Shown: positions 34,695 to 44,064 of the stretch, in pieces
Position numbering within the stretch: position 1 is the first letter of the stretch
Layout of the letters: every line of letters starts with the position of its first letter
NCBI GenBank assembly: GCA_016213825.1
Contig: JACQZP010000013.1
Span: 1-64,000, forward strand
DNA from: Acetobacterium woodii
GTDB taxonomy: Bacteria > Bacillota > Clostridia > Eubacteriales > Eubacteriaceae
Reading direction: 5' to 3'
DNA length: 64,000 bases
Notes under the pieces: model-generated
Databases searched by the model: none
Seen by the model: the letters and a program-made list of their open reading frames with translations, nothing else
Told to the model about the DNA's origin: nothing
Position numbers and translations under genes: made by a program

Positions 34695-35102
34695 TTGAGA
34701 CTTTCAACAAAAGGAAGATATGGTGTACTTGCCATGGTGGAACTGGCGCTTCAATATGGAGATGGCCCAGTTTCTATTAAAGAAATCGCCGAAAAACAAA
34801 ATTTTTCGGATTCATACATGGAGCAACTTTTTTCAACGCTAAAAAATGCCGGACTGGTAAAAAGCCTGAGAGGCGCTCGCGGCGGGTATATCTTAGCAAG
34901 AGATCCGGAAGAGATCACTGTTGGTGAAATTATCAGAGCTCTGGAAGGCCCCATTGAATTGGCGGAATGCATCGACGGTGGTGGCAACATGACCTGTGTC
35001 AAATCACCGGAATGTGTAACCCGCGGACTTTGGAAAGACATCAGCGACAGTATCAGCAATGTTATTGATAATCGATCATTACAGGATTTATTAGGCAAAT
35101 AA
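34695..35102 (+). CDS. iscR: Rrf2-family Fe-S cluster regulator, IscR type
   Basis: 135 residues. Winged helix (about 1-65) with the RGARGGYILA wing, then three cysteines C92, C101 and C107 that fit the [2Fe-2S] ligands of IscR. It senses Fe-S supply and controls the cysteine desulfurase operon downstream, probably including itself. The start is TTG at 34695 with a strong GGGGGG-type ribosome site; the family begins MRLSTKGRYG, which matches. It lies 19 bases upstream of nifS. Confidence 0.93.
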   Translation: MRLSTKGRYGVLAMVELALQYGDGPVSIKEIAEKQNFSDSYMEQLFSTLKNAGLVKSLRGARGGYILARDPEEITVGEIIRALEGPIELAECIDGGGNMTCVKSPECVTRGLWKDISDSISNVIDNRSLQDLLGK

Positions 35103-35121
35103 ATCACGAAAGAGGGATAAA

Positions 35122-36327
35122 ATGAAAAGAATATATTTAGATCATGCGGCCACGACTCCGGTTGATCCAACCGTTGTTGAAACAATGCTTCCATTCTTCA
35201 CAGAGAATTTTGGAAATCCATCATCTGTTTACACAGAAGGTCGGACGGTAAAGAAAAGTCTTGAGGTAGCGCGTTTACAAATAGCAAAAGCGATTAACGC
35301 TGATCCCCGGGAAATCTATTTTACCGGCAGCGGATCAGAAGCCGATAACTGGGCAATCAAAGGGATTGCCATGAAAAATCAGGCCAAGGGAAAACACATC
35401 ATTACCACAACCATTGAACATCATGCCGTTCTTCACACCTGTGAATATCTGGAAAAACAGGGGTTTGAAGTAACCTATTTACCGGTTGATGAGTTTGGAC
35501 TCATTTCATTGGATGATTTAAAAAATGCCATCAGAAAAGATACCATCCTCGTAACCATAATGTTTGCGAATAATGAAATCGGAACAATTGAGCCAATCAA
35601 AGAAATTGGTGAGATCGTTAAGGAAAAGGGCATTATTTTTCATACCGATGCCGTCCAGGCGCTGGGAAATGTTCCTGTGGATGTGAAGGACTTAAATGTC
35701 GATTTGCTTTCTATCTCTGGACATAAAATTTACGGCCCCAAAGGAATTGGCGCATTGTTTATCCGAAAAGGTGTACCCATCGATAATTTAATCCATGGTG
35801 GCGCCCAGGAACGAAAAAAACGTGCCGGAACAGAAAATACCGCCGAAATTATGGCCTTTGGAAAAGCGGCCGAATTGGCAAGTGAAAATCTTGAAAAGAA
35901 TGCTGCCCATATGAAAGAATTAAGAGACCTTTTAATTAAAGGGGTCATGGAAAACATTCCCCAGGTTCGGTTAAATGGCCATCCGGAAAAACGATTACCA
36001 GGAAATGCGAACTTCTGCTTTGATTATATTGAAGGTGAATCGATTCTGCTCAGCCTGGATATTATCGGCATCGCTGGTTCCAGTGGATCAGCTTGTACCT
36101 CCGGTTCATTAGATCCATCCCATGTATTATTAGCAATTGGTTTACCGGCAGGGGTTGCACACGGTTCGCTGAGACTGACAATTGGGAACCATACTACCGT
36201 TGAAGATATTAACTATGTCGTGGAAAATCTGATTCAGATTATCGACCGACTGAGAAAAATGTCCCCAATTAACGCAGAGTGCCCTATCGATGATGCGGTT
36301 TTTGAAAAAGCATCCCATCATCATTAA
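35122..36327 (+). CDS. nifS: Cysteine desulfurase NifS
   Basis: 401 residues, a PLP enzyme of aminotransferase class V. The PLP lysine is K202 in SGHKIYGPKG, and the sulfur-carrying cysteine is C325 in SSGSACTSGS. It takes sulfur from cysteine and hands it to NifU. AAAGAGGG precedes the ATG. Second gene of the iscR-nifS-nifU operon. Confidence 0.97.
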   Translation: MKRIYLDHAATTPVDPTVVETMLPFFTENFGNPSSVYTEGRTVKKSLEVARLQIAKAINADPREIYFTGSGSEADNWAIKGIAMKNQAKGKHIITTTIEHHAVLHTCEYLEKQGFEVTYLPVDEFGLISLDDLKNAIRKDTILVTIMFANNEIGTIEPIKEIGEIVKEKGIIFHTDAVQALGNVPVDVKDLNVDLLSISGHKIYGPKGIGALFIRKGVPIDNLIHGGAQERKKRAGTENTAEIMAFGKAAELASENLEKNAAHMKELRDLLIKGVMENIPQVRLNGHPEKRLPGNANFCFDYIEGESILLSLDIIGIAGSSGSACTSGSLDPSHVLLAIGLPAGVAHGSLRLTIGNHTTVEDINYVVENLIQIIDRLRKMSPINAECPIDDAVFEKASHHH

Positions 36328-36372
36328 TATTTAAATAATAGAATATAAATATAAAACTAAGGAGAAAATAAA

Positions 36373-36747
36373 ATGGAATATACAGATGTAGTAATGGAGA
36401 ACTTTACCTGTCCCAAACATGTGGGAGAAATTGAAGGCGCCAACGGTATTGGTCAGGTTGGAAGCCCAGCATGTGGAGACATCATGAAAATCTTCTTAAA
36501 GATTAATGATGATGGTGTTATTGAAGATGCATCCTTTAAAACCTTTGGCTGCGGTGCTGCAGTAGCCAGCAGCAGTATGGCAACCGATATGATCATTGGG
36601 AAAACAATTGAAGAAGCCGGAAAATTTAAAAATTCGGATGTTGTTGATGCCCTGGGCGGGTTGCCAGCCGAAAAAATTCACTGTTCAGTTTTGGCCGCAG
36701 AAGCGATTCAGGCAGCCATTGAAGACTATCAAAAGAAAAAAGCATAA
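36373..36747 (+). CDS. nifU: Fe-S scaffold protein NifU/IscU
   Basis: 124 residues, the IscU-like domain only. Cluster ligands C34 (with D36), C60 and C104 are present. It builds Fe-S clusters with sulfur from NifS. The NFU domain and the central ferredoxin-like part of full-length NifU are missing, which is normal for clostridial short forms. AAGGAG lies 8 bases upstream. Confidence 0.95.
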   Translation: MEYTDVVMENFTCPKHVGEIEGANGIGQVGSPACGDIMKIFLKINDDGVIEDASFKTFGCGAAVASSSMATDMIIGKTIEEAGKFKNSDVVDALGGLPAEKIHCSVLAAEAIQAAIEDYQKKKA

Positions 36748-36766
36748 ACAGCATAAACAGATTGAT

Positions 36767-36808
36767 AAAGACGTCGTTTCTATTGACTAGAGGCCACGTC
36801 TTTCTTTT
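36767..36808 (+). terminator. Weak terminator after nifU
   Basis: AAAGACGT and ACGTCTTT pair across a 21-base loop, followed by CTTTTGG. The loop is long, so this is only a modest terminator. Confidence 0.45.
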
Positions 36809-36834
36809 GGTTATGAATAAAAATGGAGGAACTC

Positions 36835-37467
36835 ATGAAAAGTGAGACATTATTTCAGGTTTCAACCTTGACTGATTTTCAAAAAAAAGGATATGACGGG
36901 CAGATTTCGATAGAAACCATGCTAGCATATGGGGACACGGGATTTGGTACATACCATGAACTTAATGGTGAAATGATTGTCCTGGATGGTGTAGCTTATC
37001 GGGCAAGGGGAGACTGTTCAGTCGAAGTGGCCAATTTATCTGAGACAACCCCTTTTGCTACCCTTGGATTTTTGAAAAAAGATGAAGAACAGTTTTTGGC
37101 AGTAAATGGAGATCTAAGAGCGTTGATGAAAAACTTGAACATTCTGACTGGCATCAGCCAAAAACCAATTTTAGCTAGGCTCACCAGTGTTTTTGATATT
37201 ATTGAACTCCATGGCGTATGGCCACAGAAAAAGCCCTATGAAGAACTTGATAAAATTGTCAGCGATCAATCCATTCTTGTTATGGAAAAAATCAGAGGTG
37301 TTTTAGTGGGAATTTACTGTCCAGAGTCCGCTCAAGGAATGAATGTAGTGGGCTGGCATTTTCACTTTTTATCAGCTGACAAAAAAATTGGCGGTCATGT
37401 CAATGATTTATCAGTCGGAGATCTCGTTGTTGAATTTGAGATTAAAGAATCCCTGTCAATTATTTAG
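36835..37467 (+). CDS. budA: Acetolactate decarboxylase
   Basis: 210 residues. The zinc histidines lie in the C-terminal GWHFHFLSADKKIGGH segment, and a GTYHELNGEMIVLDG segment near residue 38 is also typical. It turns 2-acetolactate into acetoin in the cytoplasm, taking carbon from pyruvate and preventing excess acid. The ATG at 36835 is preferred over an in-frame ATG 12 bases earlier because GGAGGA overlaps that upstream codon. It does not sit with an acetolactate synthase gene, and follows the Fe-S operon instead. Confidence 0.92.
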   Translation: MKSETLFQVSTLTDFQKKGYDGQISIETMLAYGDTGFGTYHELNGEMIVLDGVAYRARGDCSVEVANLSETTPFATLGFLKKDEEQFLAVNGDLRALMKNLNILTGISQKPILARLTSVFDIIELHGVWPQKKPYEELDKIVSDQSILVMEKIRGVLVGIYCPESAQGMNVVGWHFHFLSADKKIGGHVNDLSVGDLVVEFEIKESLSII

Positions 37468-37516
37468 TTGCACTGAATCAATTGGATCCAGGCGCAGGAT
37501 AAAAGAAAAAACAACG

Positions 37517-37545
37517 TTGCCATAAAAAAAATAATAGTGTAAGAT
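37517..37545 (+). promoter_or_regulatory. Promoter for the PRC-barrel gene
   Basis: TTGCCA, 17 bases, then TAAGAT, about 33 bases before the ATG at 37578. Confidence 0.5.
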
Positions 37546-37577
37546 AAGCATATAACTAAAAATGAAAGGAATAAAGA

Positions 37578-38105
37578 ATGAAAGCAAACATTTTACTCAA
37601 TGTGGAAGTTGTTTCGCAATCAAATGGTCGCCGACATGGGTTGGTTAAAAGCCTGGTGGTGGTGGATCATGTCGTAAAGTATCTCATTATTAATCCTGGC
37701 GGCATTATTTCTAAAGCCCAATTTTTTAAGCCAGAAAACATTATTGATGTTAATTATAAACGTTTGATCATTAAAAACGAAAAGGACATCATCAAAACAC
37801 AACGAAAAAAAGTGAAGACCTATTTGGAAGAGGCGTTTCCGTTGATGAACTATCCGGTGGTCGATAAAAACGGTGAGGCATTTGGTCACGTGGTCAATGC
37901 AACCATTGAAGAAGGAACCTTTATTATTTCTGAATATGAAATTTCCCGGAGTTTTTTTGACGATATTGATCATGGTTTTGCGATTATTCAGGCATCAGAA
38001 CTGATTTATAAAGATCAGGTACTCTATTATGAAAAAGACATGTACGATCTGAGTTTTAAAAACCAGGGCACTGGCATTGCCAATAAATTGTTGGGGGTAA
38101 GATAA
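37578..38105 (+). CDS. PRC-barrel domain protein
   Basis: 175 residues, soluble. The N-terminal part (about 1-75) and the segment 90-150 each look like PRC-barrel strands (LVVVDHVVKYLIINPGG and VVDKNGEAFGHVVNATIEEG). PRC barrels occur in RimM and in proteins that bind RNA or membranes. The role here is unknown. The stop touches the AI-2E transporter start, so they are one unit. Confidence 0.72.
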   Translation: MKANILLNVEVVSQSNGRRHGLVKSLVVVDHVVKYLIINPGGIISKAQFFKPENIIDVNYKRLIIKNEKDIIKTQRKKVKTYLEEAFPLMNYPVVDKNGEAFGHVVNATIEEGTFIISEYEISRSFFDDIDHGFAIIQASELIYKDQVLYYEKDMYDLSFKNQGTGIANKLLGVR

Positions 38106-39179
38106 ATGGACGATTCATCAAACAAAAAGAGATTGTTATTGCTTAATCTGATTGTTGTTGTTTTGATTGGTATTCTTTGCCTTTTTGTCTGGCCGACTCT
38201 GGCAGGGATGTTTGCACCATTCTTTTTTGCCATTGTTTTAGCATATTTGCTGAATCCATTGGTTGTAAATTTCGAACGAAAAGGGTTGAATCGGGGAGCT
38301 GCGGTTCTGATTGTGTTTTTTGCTGTACTGGCAATCGTGATTGGTGCATTTATGAGTTTTATTCCTAGTCTCATTACCAACATTGCCAGCATGATCAAAA
38401 GCATCCCAAGCTTTGTTACTCAAATGCAGACCTATATTACAAATCTGTCCGATTATATTTCGAATTTTACCGGCTATGATATTACCCAGTTTTTTAATTT
38501 GGAACAAATTCTGGGAAATGTGCTCCAGGGATTTGCGGCGGCGCTTCAGGGGATTTCTAATGCCCTGCTTCAGAATAGCGGTCAGTTGATGAATATTATT
38601 ATCGTGCCATTGGTGACAATTTTCTTGCTGATGGATAAAGAGCGCTTTATCAAAGGGATTATGTATCTTGTCCCGGTTCATTATCGTGAGAGTATGCTTA
38701 AAATGTGTTGTGATATTGATTTGGTCATTGGTGGTTTTATTAAAGGACAAGGTCTGACTTCACTAATCGCCGGGATTGCCACTGGGATTGGCGCTTTTGC
38801 TTTGGGATTGCCCTATGCCAGTATTATTGGCGTGATTGCCGGGGTGACCACCATGGTTCCCTATTTTGGTCCGGCTGTAGGAACCATTGTGATCGTTCTA
38901 CTGGTCCTGTTTACCAATCCGATGATGATCGTTCCGATGCTGATTGTAATTGGGATCGTTCAGGTAGTCTGCGGTAATTTTCTGGCACCAGCTTTAATGT
39001 CGGGAAATGTCGGGCTTCACCCGGTCTTTATTATTTTCTCAATCTTCTTTTTTGGTGCTATGTTTGGGGGCGTCGGCATGATCATGGCCGTACCCATCGC
39101 CGGAACGATTAAGGTGGTAGCCGGATATATTATTTCGTTGTTTGCCTCAAAGGATACGGTAGAACTAAAAAAGGATTGA
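38106..39179 (+). CDS. AI-2E family transporter
   Basis: 357 residues with about eight membrane helices. The AI-2E/YdiK family signature around GLPYASIIGVIAGVTTMVPYFGP near residue 234 is clear. Some members export autoinducer-2, others are Na+/H+ antiporters; the substrate cannot be read here. It begins directly after the PRC-barrel stop. Its own stop codon overlaps the -35 element of the alaS promoter. Confidence 0.85.
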   Translation: MDDSSNKKRLLLLNLIVVVLIGILCLFVWPTLAGMFAPFFFAIVLAYLLNPLVVNFERKGLNRGAAVLIVFFAVLAIVIGAFMSFIPSLITNIASMIKSIPSFVTQMQTYITNLSDYISNFTGYDITQFFNLEQILGNVLQGFAAALQGISNALLQNSGQLMNIIIVPLVTIFLLMDKERFIKGIMYLVPVHYRESMLKMCCDIDLVIGGFIKGQGLTSLIAGIATGIGAFALGLPYASIIGVIAGVTTMVPYFGPAVGTIVIVLLVLFTNPMMIVPMLIVIGIVQVVCGNFLAPALMSGNVGLHPVFIIFSIFFFGAMFGGVGMIMAVPIAGTIKVVAGYIISLFASKDTVELKKD

Positions 39180-39204
39180 CAATTAAATACTAAATTAATA
39201 TAAT
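39176..39204 (+). promoter_or_regulatory. Consensus promoter of the alaS T-box operon
   Basis: TTGACA, 17 bases, then TATAAT: a perfect consensus for the housekeeping sigma factor. It overlaps the stop codon of the AI-2E gene. Such a strong promoter makes sense in front of a leader that normally terminates. Confidence 0.92.
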
Positions 39205-39230
39205 CATCTTCGTAGGTTAATATTAAATGC

Positions 39231-39471
39231 ATCGAGAACGAAGGCTCTAAAAAATAATTATTACAGAGAAAGAGACGTGGCTGAGAGTCTTTTATAGTGA
39301 TTTTAGAGTTGCCCCGTTCGAGCAGCTGCGAAGAAAGTTTGGAATCATTGAATGAGTATTTTCGGCCGGGAAACCGTTATTAAGAAAGTGAGTTGCAAAT
39401 TATTTTGCAGCTAATTTGGGTGGTACCGCGGATTAAACCGTCCCTTGCATGGATGCAGGGGATTTTTTTGT
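39231..39471 (+). promoter_or_regulatory. T-box leader of alaS (alanine)
   Basis: The T-box core TGGGTGGTACCGCG lies at 39418-39431, followed by the terminator TCCCTTGCAT-GG-ATGCAGGGGA and a T-run at 39463-39469. Stem I runs from GAACG at 39236 to CGTTC at 39315-39319, and its inner helix pairs CTCTAAAA with TTTTAGAG. The loop on the 3' side holds GCC at 39311-39313, an alanine codon, which is the likely specifier. The GGCTGAGAG segment near 39279 matches the distal part of stem I. Uncharged tRNA-Ala would pair with GCC and the T-box and prevent termination. Confidence 0.92.
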
Positions 39472-39542
39472 TTTGATAAAACACGTGATAAGGCAGAAGA
39501 TGTTTTAACAACAATCGCATAAATTTTCTAAAAGGAGAAAAA

Positions 39543-42182
39543 ATGAAACCATTAGGATTAAATGAAATCAGAGAGAAATTTTTAGTATTTTTTGAAGAAA
39601 AAGGACACTTGAGATTAAATAGTTTTCCCTTAGTACCAATTAATGACAAGAGCTTGTTACTGGTCAACTCCGGGATGGCGCCGCTAAAACCGTATTTTAC
39701 CGGCGACGAAATTCCGCCGCGAAAACGGGTAACAACCTGTCAGAAATGTATTCGAACGCCGGATATTGAAAATGTTGGGAAGACCGCCCGACACGGAACA
39801 TTTTTTGAAATGCTGGGAAATTTTTCCTTTGGCGATTATTTCAAAAAAGAAGCCATCCCCTGGGCTTGGGAATTTTGCACCGAGGTAATGGAAATACCAG
39901 AAGACAAGATTTGGATTTCAATTTATTTGGAAGATGATGAAGCTTTTGAAATCTGGAATCAGCAAGTCGGCATCCCGAAAGAACGGATTGTTCGTTTGGG
40001 TAAGGAAGACAATTTCTGGGAACATGGTTTAGGACCCTGTGGTCCCTGTTCTGAGCTTTATTTCGACCGTGGCGAGGAATATGGCTGTGACAGCCCTACC
40101 TGTGGTGTAGGTTGTGACTGTGACCGTTATGTCGAATTCTGGAACCTGGTTTTCACCCAGTTTGATAAAGATGATTCGGGCCATTATAATCTTTTGCCTA
40201 ACCCCAATATTGACACCGGGATGGGACTGGAACGACTTGCCGTTGTGATGCAGGGCGTGGGTACCATCTTCGAAATCGATACAGTCGGTCATGTGCTTAA
40301 TTATATCTGTAAAAAAGCCGGCGTAAAATATGGGGATGATCCGGCTGACGATGTCTCCATTCGGGTCATTACCGACCACATTCGCAGTGTTACCTTTATG
40401 ATTGCCGATGGCGTGATGCCAGGTAATGAAGGCCGCGGATATGTCTTAAGACGTCTGCTTCGTCGAGCGGTGCGCCACGGTAAGCTCCTGGGCATCAAAG
40501 ACTTGTTTTTGTTTGACGTCGCCAAAGAAGCCATTCGGGTTTCCCAAGATGCTTATCCTGAACTCCGAGAAAAACAGGATTTTATCCAGAAACTGATTCG
40601 CATCGAAGAAGAACGTTTTAAAGAAACCATTGACCAGGGTCTGGCGCTTTTAAATAAAGAACTGGATAAAATTATCGAAATGGAAGAAACGGTATTCCCA
40701 GGTGGGGGTGCTTTCAAACTCTACGACACCTATGGTTTTCCCTATGATCTAACCAAGGAAATTGTTGAAGAACGGGGACTTACCATTATTGCCGAAGAGT
40801 TTGAAAAAGAAATGCAGGCGCAACGCGATCGTGCCCGCCGGGATCGGCTAAATAGTGATTTAGCAGTTTGGGCAGATGATCCATTTAACCCATTGGGTCC
40901 CGATGCGGTTAATACCTTTGTGGGTTATGACAATTTGGTATCAGAAGGAAACATCATCGGACTGTATGTCGATGGAAAACTGGTTGAAGAAGCCTATGAA
41001 GGCGATGAAGTCCTGGTTCTTTTGGATCAAACCTCTTTCTATGCCGAAAGCGGTGGTCAAACCGGAGATCATGGCATCATCCAAAAGGGTGATGGGGTCA
41101 TTGAAGTCAAGGATTGTAAAAAAGGTAGCCTCAGTCGTCATATTCACTCTGGGGTTGTAAAATCAGGTAATTTCAAAGTCGGCGAAACGGTAATTACCGA
41201 AGTGAACAAAGAATTAAGAGAAGCTGTACAACGAAATCACACTTCCACCCATTTGCTACATAAAGCCCTGAAACAGGTTTTAGGTGATCATGTCGAACAA
41301 GCGGGCTCATTTGTGTCACCAGATCGCTTGCGTTTTGACTTTAACCATTTCCAGGCGATGACTCGAGCGGAAAAACGTCAGGTTGAAGATATTGTTAATG
41401 CGGCTGTTTTAGAAGCCTATGATGTATCAATCTTTGAAACGAATATTGATAAAGCCAAAGAATTTGGGGCAACTGCATTATTTGGAGAAAAGTATGGTGA
41501 AATTGTCCGGGTTGTCAAAGTTGGCGACTTTAGTACCGAACTTTGTGGAGGATGTCATATCAGTAATTCTTCAAAAGTTGGCTTGTTTAAAATCATCAGT
41601 GAGGGCGGCGTGGCTGCCGGTGTCCGTCGGATTGAAGCGGCAACTGGGTTTAATGCGCTCCACCTGGTCGAGAAAATGGATGATACCCTTATTGATGTAT
41701 CAAACTTGATGAAAACAAACCCAGATCAATTGCTGGAAAAAGTGACTGAATTAAACGAGACCAATAAACAGAAGGAACGGACGATTGCCCAACTTAAACA
41801 AAAATCGGCGGGAAATGCTATTATGGAAATCCATCAGAAAATGGTCCTGATTAATGGCATCCAGGTGACCATTGCCGAAGTCGAAAAAATGCCGATGGAA
41901 GAACTGCGAACCCTGGGTGATTTACTTAAAGATCGGATGGGGTCAGGGGTTGTCCTGCTGGGAAGTGCTCTTGATGACAAGGTTAATTTTGTTGCAACTG
42001 CAACTCCAGATATTGTCAAACGTGGCTTCCATGCTGGTAAAGTCATTAAGGAAGTGGCGACGGTAGCAGGTGGAGGTGGCGGTGGACGTCCAGATATGGC
42101 GCAAGCTGGAGGAAAACTTCCCGAAAAACTGGCAGAATCCCTTGCAAAGGGAGAGACATGCATTCAGGAGCAGTTGAATTAA
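39543..42182 (+). CDS. alaS: Alanyl-tRNA synthetase
   Basis: 879 residues, full length. Aminoacylation domain (about 1-240) with the TVNSGM-like segment LVNSGMAPLKPYF and the ARHGTFFEMLGNFSFGDYF motif; the editing domain has the zinc ligands HTSTHLLH near residue 565 and CGGCH near residue 665; a C-Ala/DHHA1 domain ends the protein with the glycine-rich GGGGGGRPDMAQAGG. It loads alanine on tRNA-Ala. AAGGAG lies 7 bases before the ATG. Expression is set by the T-box leader just upstream. Confidence 0.98.
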   Translation: MKPLGLNEIREKFLVFFEEKGHLRLNSFPLVPINDKSLLLVNSGMAPLKPYFTGDEIPPRKRVTTCQKCIRTPDIENVGKTARHGTFFEMLGNFSFGDYFKKEAIPWAWEFCTEVMEIPEDKIWISIYLEDDEAFEIWNQQVGIPKERIVRLGKEDNFWEHGLGPCGPCSELYFDRGEEYGCDSPTCGVGCDCDRYVEFWNLVFTQFDKDDSGHYNLLPNPNIDTGMGLERLAVVMQGVGTIFEIDTVGHVLNYICKKAGVKYGDDPADDVSIRVITDHIRSVTFMIADGVMPGNEGRGYVLRRLLRRAVRHGKLLGIKDLFLFDVAKEAIRVSQDAYPELREKQDFIQKLIRIEEERFKETIDQGLALLNKELDKIIEMEETVFPGGGAFKLYDTYGFPYDLTKEIVEERGLTIIAEEFEKEMQAQRDRARRDRLNSDLAVWADDPFNPLGPDAVNTFVGYDNLVSEGNIIGLYVDGKLVEEAYEGDEVLVLLDQTSFYAESGGQTGDHGIIQKGDGVIEVKDCKKGSLSRHIHSGVVKSGNFKVGETVITEVNKELREAVQRNHTSTHLLHKALKQVLGDHVEQAGSFVSPDRLRFDFNHFQAMTRAEKRQVEDIVNAAVLEAYDVSIFETNIDKAKEFGATALFGEKYGEIVRVVKVGDFSTELCGGCHISNSSKVGLFKIISEGGVAAGVRRIEAATGFNALHLVEKMDDTLIDVSNLMKTNPDQLLEKVTELNETNKQKERTIAQLKQKSAGNAIMEIHQKMVLINGIQVTIAEVEKMPMEELRTLGDLLKDRMGSGVVLLGSALDDKVNFVATATPDIVKRGFHAGKVIKEVATVAGGGGGGRPDMAQAGGKLPEKLAESLAKGETCIQEQLN

Positions 42183-42216
42183 TTTATTAAGAAAAAGAAA
42201 AATTATCGCATTTGAC

Positions 42217-42245
42217 TTGTCTTTTCTTTAGCTTTGGGGTAAAAT
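42217..42245 (+). promoter_or_regulatory. Promoter for ireB and downstream genes
   Basis: TTGTCT, 17 bases, then TAAAAT, 28 bases before the ireB start. Confidence 0.45.
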
Positions 42246-42273
42246 GATATAAATTGATTGTGAAGGAGGTCAG

Positions 42274-42546
42274 ATGACAATGGGAGAAAATACGGTGATT
42301 GATCGAGGAACCATTATGTTTGAGGTCGATAGCGAAAAGTCTCAGAAGATCGACGAAGTGATGCGAAATGTACATAAGGCTCTAGTTGAAAAAGGGTATA
42401 ACCCCGTCAATCAAATTGTAGGTTATGTCATGTCAGGAGATCCGACCTATATCACAAGTCACAGAGAAGCGCGAAACGCCATACAGAAAATTGAACGGGA
42501 TGAGTTGCTCGAAGAACTTGTACGACGTTACTTGAAAAGTATTTAG
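42274..42546 (+). CDS. ireB: IreB-family regulatory phosphoprotein (UPF0297)
   Basis: 90 residues. Family hallmarks are [12 protein letters not shown] near the N terminus and [24 protein letters not shown]. In enterococci IreB is phosphorylated by the kinase IreK and limits resistance to cephalosporins. Position after alaS and before ruvX is conserved in Firmicutes, though here an unrelated gene intervenes. AAGGAGG lies only 4 bases before the ATG at 42274; a second ATG at 42280 is a possible start. Confidence 0.9.
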   Translation: MTMGENTVIDRGTIMFEVDSEKSQKIDEVMRNVHKALVEKGYNPVNQIVGYVMSGDPTYITSHREARNAIQKIERDELLEELVRRYLKSI

Positions 42547-42672
42547 TAGGCTGATAAATTGGGGCTGTCTCAACCGAGGCAGTCCTATTTTAATTTTAGC
42601 CTGGTGAATTTAGGTTAAGTTATTCAGGTAAAGATTGAAGAACGATTTTTACGGTTAGGAAACCAAAGAAAT

Positions 42673-43617
42673 ATGAAAATAAATATGCTAGGGAACACCG
42701 GTATTTACGTATCCCGGATGTGCTTTGGTAGTTTAACCATTGGGCCCATGCAAAAGAACAAAACCCTTTTAGAGAGCCGAGAAATCATCGCCTGCGCGTT
42801 GGATCAAGGCGTCAATTTTTTTGATACGGCTGATTTATACAACAATTATGATCACCTTCGTCAGGCCATCCAGATGCAAAAGGATGTGGTCATCGCCACA
42901 AAATCCTATGACTACACAGCTGAAGGGGTAATGAAAAGCTTAAATCGGGCGCTAGCTGAACTGGATCGGGATTATGTGGATCTTTACCTGCTTCATGAGC
43001 AGGAGAGTGATAAAACCATTGAAGGGCACTGGGAAGCCATTGAAGCACTGATTAAACAGAAAAAGGCCGGTAAAGTCAGAGCCATCGGCATTTCAACGCA
43101 TCGGGTGGAAGGGGTTTACGGAGCAAATCGCTTTGCTGAATTGGATGTGATCCATCCGTTGATTAATTTAACTGGCATTGGCATTGAAGATGGAACGGCT
43201 GAGGAAATGGCTGTTGCCATTCATCAGGCTAAAAAATGCGGTAAAGGTATTTATGGGATGAAACCACTGGGTGGTGGAAATCTGCTGGCGCAAAAACAGG
43301 CAAGCTTTGAGTATGTATTGGAACTGAATGATCTGGATGCCATTGCTATTGGCGTTCAATCGGTTGATGAAGTATTGTACAATGTCAAAAAATTCAATGG
43401 CGACAGGATTCCGGATGAATTGGAAACAGCCGTGTCCTCTGCAAAAAAATCGCTGCACATCAGCGACTGGTGTACCGGCTGTGGTGCCTGCGTCAAGCGC
43501 TGTAACCAGAAGGCTCTGGCTTTAGTCAACGGAAAAGCCAGCGTTGATGAAACGAAATGTGTGCTTTGCTGTTATTGTAGCTCCGCCTGCAAAGATTTTT
43601 GCATTAAAGTGATTTAA
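42673..43617 (+). CDS. Aldo/keto reductase with C-terminal ferredoxin domain
   Basis: 314 residues. An aldo/keto reductase barrel (about 1-260) with NFFDTADLYNNYDHLR and the GKVRAIGISTHRVEGV segment, then a 2[4Fe-4S] ferredoxin domain (about 265-314) with two C-x2-C-x2-C-x3-C runs. Such fusions are common in anaerobes and may take electrons from ferredoxin instead of NADPH. The substrate is unknown. It separates ireB from ruvX, which are normally adjacent, so it is probably an insertion. A weak hairpin after ireB (about 42560-42590) may isolate it. Confidence 0.88.
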   Translation: MKINMLGNTGIYVSRMCFGSLTIGPMQKNKTLLESREIIACALDQGVNFFDTADLYNNYDHLRQAIQMQKDVVIATKSYDYTAEGVMKSLNRALAELDRDYVDLYLLHEQESDKTIEGHWEAIEALIKQKKAGKVRAIGISTHRVEGVYGANRFAELDVIHPLINLTGIGIEDGTAEEMAVAIHQAKKCGKGIYGMKPLGGGNLLAQKQASFEYVLELNDLDAIAIGVQSVDEVLYNVKKFNGDRIPDELETAVSSAKKSLHISDWCTGCGACVKRCNQKALALVNGKASVDETKCVLCCYCSSACKDFCIKVI

Positions 43618-43647
43618 TACAAACATAACAAATAGATGGGATAATGA

Positions 43648-44064
43648 ATGGAAAGAATTTTAGGAATTGATGTTGGCGATAAACGAATTGGGGTTGCAGT
43701 GACGGACCCTTTACAAATTACGGCACAGGGAGTGATGACTCTCAAACGCAAGACCCGGGACGATGATTTAGCAGCATTTGCGGAACTCATCGCAAAATAT
43801 GAGATCAAAAAAGTGGTGGCCGGATTGCCACTGAACATGGACGGTTCTGAATCCGCTCAAACCCGAAAAACAGTGAATTTCTGTCAATTTATTAAGAAAC
43901 GGTTGAACATTGAAATCATCTATATTGATGAACGTTTGACCTCAGCCTGGTCTGAAAAAGTATTGATCGAAGGGAATGTTTCCCGGGAGAACCGTAAAGA
44001 TTATATTGATATGCTGGCAGCCCAGATCATCCTCCAATCCTATATGGATCGGGCTGTTAAATAA
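43648..44064 (+). CDS. ruvX: RuvX/YqgF-type Holliday junction resolvase
   Basis: 138 residues with an RNase H-like fold. Acidic motif ILGIDVGDKRIGVAV at the start, GLPLNMDGS in the middle and IDERLTSA near residue 93. It is assigned to Holliday junction resolution or 16S rRNA 5' processing in different bacteria. It is part of the conserved alaS-ireB-ruvX-DUF1292 order. Confidence 0.9.
   Translation: MERILGIDVGDKRIGVAVTDPLQITAQGVMTLKRKTRDDDLAAFAELIAKYEIKKVVAGLPLNMDGSESAQTRKTVNFCQFIKKRLNIEIIYIDERLTSAWSEKVLIEGNVSRENRKDYIDMLAAQIILQSYMDRAVK

Noticed and set aside
38027-38750. Minus-strand frames across the PRC-barrel and AI-2E genes
   Set aside because: No ribosome sites and they oppose well-supported genes.
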